Of a stretch of DNA of 64,000 bases, positions 61,884 to 64,000 are shown one piece after another. The notes under the pieces were generated by a model. That model had not been told where the DNA came from. It did not search any database and saw only the letters and a program-made list of their open reading frames with translations. The DNA comes from Meridianimaribacter flavus. GTDB lineage: Bacteria > Bacteroidota > Bacteroidia > Flavobacteriales > Flavobacteriaceae. Each line of letters begins with the position of its first letter. Position 1 is the stretch's first letter. The stretch lies in assembly GCF_004366715.1 (NCBI RefSeq), contig NZ_SOQZ01000002.1, forward strand, positions 248,001 through 312,000, given 5' to 3'. A program made the translations under genes and the position numbers.

Positions 61884-63817
61884 TGATAAAAAAAGCATTG
61901 ATTGTATTACTATTTGTAAGTACAAGTAGTAGTTTTTCCCAACATTTTAGAACCTACGATTGGACCGAAAAGCCTAAACTTCATAAACTATCTGCTGAAG
62001 ATGAAAAAGAATCCTCAATAGGTATTTTAAAAAAGCATATTGTTGAATACGCGTCTAGTATGATGTCTCCTGAGCCCAAACGCTATGAGACCGAACACAC
62101 CATTACACGAGTAAACGACGATAAAGGTATTGCAAGACACAACACAGTTTACATCCCAATGTACGAAGTAAAAAAGGTTGTAGACATAAAAGCAAGAACC
62201 ATTAACGCCAAAGGAAAAGTTACTGTGCTTAACCAAGACAATATTAAAGAGGTTAAAAATGTTGACGAATATGGAGACTTCAAGATTTTTGCTATTGAAG
62301 GTGTTGAAAAAGGTTCAGAAATAGAAGTGCTTTACACAGTTGAAAAAGAGTTTGACATGTATGGTTCAGAAACTATGCAGAGTAACTACAAAATCAACGA
62401 AGCACAGTTTATTTTTATCACAGGAAAACTCAATTCCAATGTTAAAGCATATAGAACTGACTCTACATTTAAAGACGTTACAATTGATGGTGACAATGCC
62501 AAATCGTTGACTTTAAAAAACATTCCTGCAATGGTTGAAGAAGAATATGCTACACCAGATGCCAATAAAATTACAGTAGTATATCAATGTTTTCCGCAAG
62601 GTCAAGACATTACCCAAGACATGTTTTGGACTAACGTTTCCAATAATGTTGGCGGAAGATTTTTCCCTGAAACTGCTACCAGTAAAATTGATGCAGATTT
62701 AGCTACCATAATCGAAGGAAAAACTGACCTTTCGGTATTTGAAAAAGCGTCTAGAGTAGATAATTTTATTAAAAGTAACTTTAATGTTATCAAAAACAAC
62801 AATGACGAGCTGTCTGATTTAGACTATATTCTTAAAAACCGTTCAGCAAGTGATTTTGGTATCATAAAAGTATATGCAAACTTTTTAAAAGCTTTAGATA
62901 TTGAATACGAAGTTGTTATTACTGCTAATAGATTTCAGTATAAGTTTGATCCAGACTTCTTTATTCCTAATATGCTTAGAGATTTCTTAATCTACTTACC
63001 TACTGAGAAAAAATACATCGCTCCAGACAGAATTGAATACAGAGTTGGTGAAGCACCTTTCAATATTTTAGGCAACTACGGATTGTTTATTAAGAGCGAT
63101 TTTAGCCACTATTTCTCTAAAATCTCTCAGGCAGATCCTGATTATAGTCAAGTGAATCGTATTACAGACATTACGTTTACCGAAGATTTTGAAAGCACTA
63201 TTATCGACATGCACCAAGAGTTCACAGGACATTGGTCTGTTACTAACAGAGCTGTTCTTAACTTATCGTCAGAACAAGGTGTAAAAGAGTTTAAAGACTA
63301 TCTTACAGCTTCTGGTATTGAAGACAAAGAAAGCTTAAGTTTTGAAACTAAAAATGGGGAAATTAACCAAACAGAATATAACCTACCTTTTATAGTTGAA
63401 TCTAAGGTGTCTTCAGAATCCTTAATTGAAGATGCTGGTGACAGTTATATTTTTCAAGCTGGATTAATTATTGGTACACAAAGCGAACTGTACCAGGAAA
63501 CCGAAAGAGTTAACCCAATTGAAATGACTTATCCTAATGAATACAACTACACTATTACAGTTAATATTCCTGAAGGATATACTGTTGAAGGTTTAAGCAG
63601 TTTAAATATTGACGAAAGCTACAAAGACAGTAAGGGTAACAAAGTATGTAAGTTTGAATCTGGTTATAAATTAGATGGCAATACATTAGTAATTACCATT
63701 CAAGAGTTTTATAAGACGTTAGAATATGATTTAGACCGTTACGAAGAATTCAGAAATGTAATTAATGCAGCGTCAGATTTTAACAAAGCAGCTATTCTAT
63801 TTAAACCAATAGAATAG
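61883..63817 (+). CDS. DUF3857/transglutaminase-like paralogue, triad lost
   Basis: 644 residues from the ATG at 61883, overlapping the previous TAA by one base. The signal peptide is ALIVLLFVSTSSSFSQ. It has the same order of domains as its neighbour. In the transglutaminase region the motif R-x-G-D-C has become NRSASDFGIIKV, with no Cys; the His segment reads IPNMLRDFLIYL. The catalytic triad is thus missing, so it probably acts as a binding partner. Earlier in-frame start codons from 61817 lie inside the upstream gene and encode no signal peptide. Confidence 0.88.
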   Translation: MIKKALIVLLFVSTSSSFSQHFRTYDWTEKPKLHKLSAEDEKESSIGILKKHIVEYASSMMSPEPKRYETEHTITRVNDDKGIARHNTVYIPMYEVKKVVDIKARTINAKGKVTVLNQDNIKEVKNVDEYGDFKIFAIEGVEKGSEIEVLYTVEKEFDMYGSETMQSNYKINEAQFIFITGKLNSNVKAYRTDSTFKDVTIDGDNAKSLTLKNIPAMVEEEYATPDANKITVVYQCFPQGQDITQDMFWTNVSNNVGGRFFPETATSKIDADLATIIEGKTDLSVFEKASRVDNFIKSNFNVIKNNNDELSDLDYILKNRSASDFGIIKVYANFLKALDIEYEVVITANRFQYKFDPDFFIPNMLRDFLIYLPTEKKYIAPDRIEYRVGEAPFNILGNYGLFIKSDFSHYFSKISQADPDYSQVNRITDITFTEDFESTIIDMHQEFTGHWSVTNRAVLNLSSEQGVKEFKDYLTASGIEDKESLSFETKNGEINQTEYNLPFIVESKVSSESLIEDAGDSYIFQAGLIIGTQSELYQETERVNPIEMTYPNEYNYTITVNIPEGYTVEGLSSLNIDESYKDSKGNKVCKFESGYKLDGNTLVITIQEFYKTLEYDLDRYEEFRNVINAASDFNKAAILFKPIE

Positions 63818-63841
63818 AATAGAAAGCAAAAACAAGACAAC

Positions 63842-63870
63842 AAAAAAGCGACCAAACGGTCGCTTTTTTT
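63842..63870. terminator. Bidirectional terminator (GCGACC stem, copy 3 of 3)
   Basis: AAAAGCGACC pairs with GGTCGCTTTT across an AAAC loop and is followed by T7. The stem matches those at 1346 and 58814. Confidence 0.92.
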
Positions 63871-64000
63871 ATTCTAATATTTTATAATCTTCTTTTGGTG
63901 GTTCTTGTACAGTACCAAATAATTTATCTTTCCAATTCGTCCATTTGTACTTTTTAGAAAAGATAAATAACAGTATTGGAAACATCACAAACACAGGTAT
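63869..64000 (-). CDS. C-terminal end of a membrane protein, truncated by window
   Basis: The frame is open from the right edge and ends in TAA at 63869-63871. The visible 43 residues start in a hydrophobic helix (VFVMFPILLFIFSK) and continue KYKWTNWKDKLFG, then TVQEPPKEDYKILE. The rest lies beyond the window. The sharp hydrophobic-to-charged change suggests a membrane protein with a short cytoplasmic tail. Family not recognisable. Confidence 0.7.
   Translation of the reverse strand: MPVFVMFPILLFIFSKKYKWTNWKDKLFGTVQEPPKEDYKILE

Noticed and set aside
1-64000. tRNA, rRNA or CRISPR genes
   Set aside because: I looked for cloverleaf ends, rRNA strings and spaced repeats and saw none.

Overview
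The window is ordinary-looking chromosome from a member of the Bacteroidota, almost certainly a Flavobacteriaceae species, and probably marine. The clues are very low GC and -7 boxes of the TAnnTTTG type. There is a type IX secretion (T9SS) sorting domain on an FG-GAP protein and a TonB-dependent receptor with a carboxypeptidase-like N-terminal domain. Several families are largely confined to flavobacteria (DUF4834, YfhO, a CAL67264-like 60-aa membrane protein, DUF3857/transglutaminase pairs), and prfB carries a +1 frameshift site with no Shine-Dalgarno element. I see no rRNA, tRNA, CRISPR array, prophage, integrase or transposase. No gene-free stretch exceeds 300 bases. The longest (10105-10389, 53378-53671, 56898-57156) each hold regulatory or RNA-like structure, which is listed.

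Region 1 (1-11.6 kb): a truncated conserved gene of unknown function, a small beta-barrel protein, bcp diverging from a cysteine-free endonuclease III, an ECF sigma factor followed by an unlisted 47-aa gene, uvrA, and a DUF3667 protein. Two paralogous secreted proteins follow (8356-9024 and 10390-11505). Each is preceded by a sigma-54-like TGGCACG-N4-TTG promoter and followed by a hairpin terminator.

Region 2 (11.6-25.6 kb): a minus-strand surface-polysaccharide operon (DUF4834, YfhO, glycosyltransferase, flippase). Next come a putative outer-membrane transporter with a GNAT protein, then two PLP enzymes that look like the first two steps of sulfonolipid (capnine) synthesis. Oligopeptidase B, YbaB, a truncated 35-aa membrane ORF and threonine aldolase close the region.

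Region 3 (25.6-42 kb): a large secreted zinc metalloprotease, prfB-arsC, a small secreted protein with a TonB-dependent receptor, and an unlisted 58-aa membrane protein. Then an esterase, a 1-Cys peroxiredoxin, fumC, a T9SS-secreted FG-GAP protein, and hutI and hutG separated by a coiled-coil membrane protein. hutI ends in a GATTA microsatellite.

Region 4 (42.1-50.2 kb): a six-gene minus-strand operon: a coiled-coil protein, an unknown protein, an AAA+ ATPase, a second unknown, and two membrane proteins. I cannot place it in any known system. It is the best candidate here for something undescribed. It is peppered with palindromic repeat elements, one lying in frame inside a gene.

Region 5 (50.3-64 kb): an MBL-fold lipoprotein, ettA, an MFS transporter with an operator-like inverted repeat, and a MarR-controlled pirin/FMN-reductase operon with two putative operators. 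A structured RNA-like element precedes an acyl-CoA carboxylase subunit. menE and a translationally coupled pair of DUF3857/transglutaminase-like proteins follow; the second of the pair has lost the catalytic triad. A gene running off the right edge ends the window.
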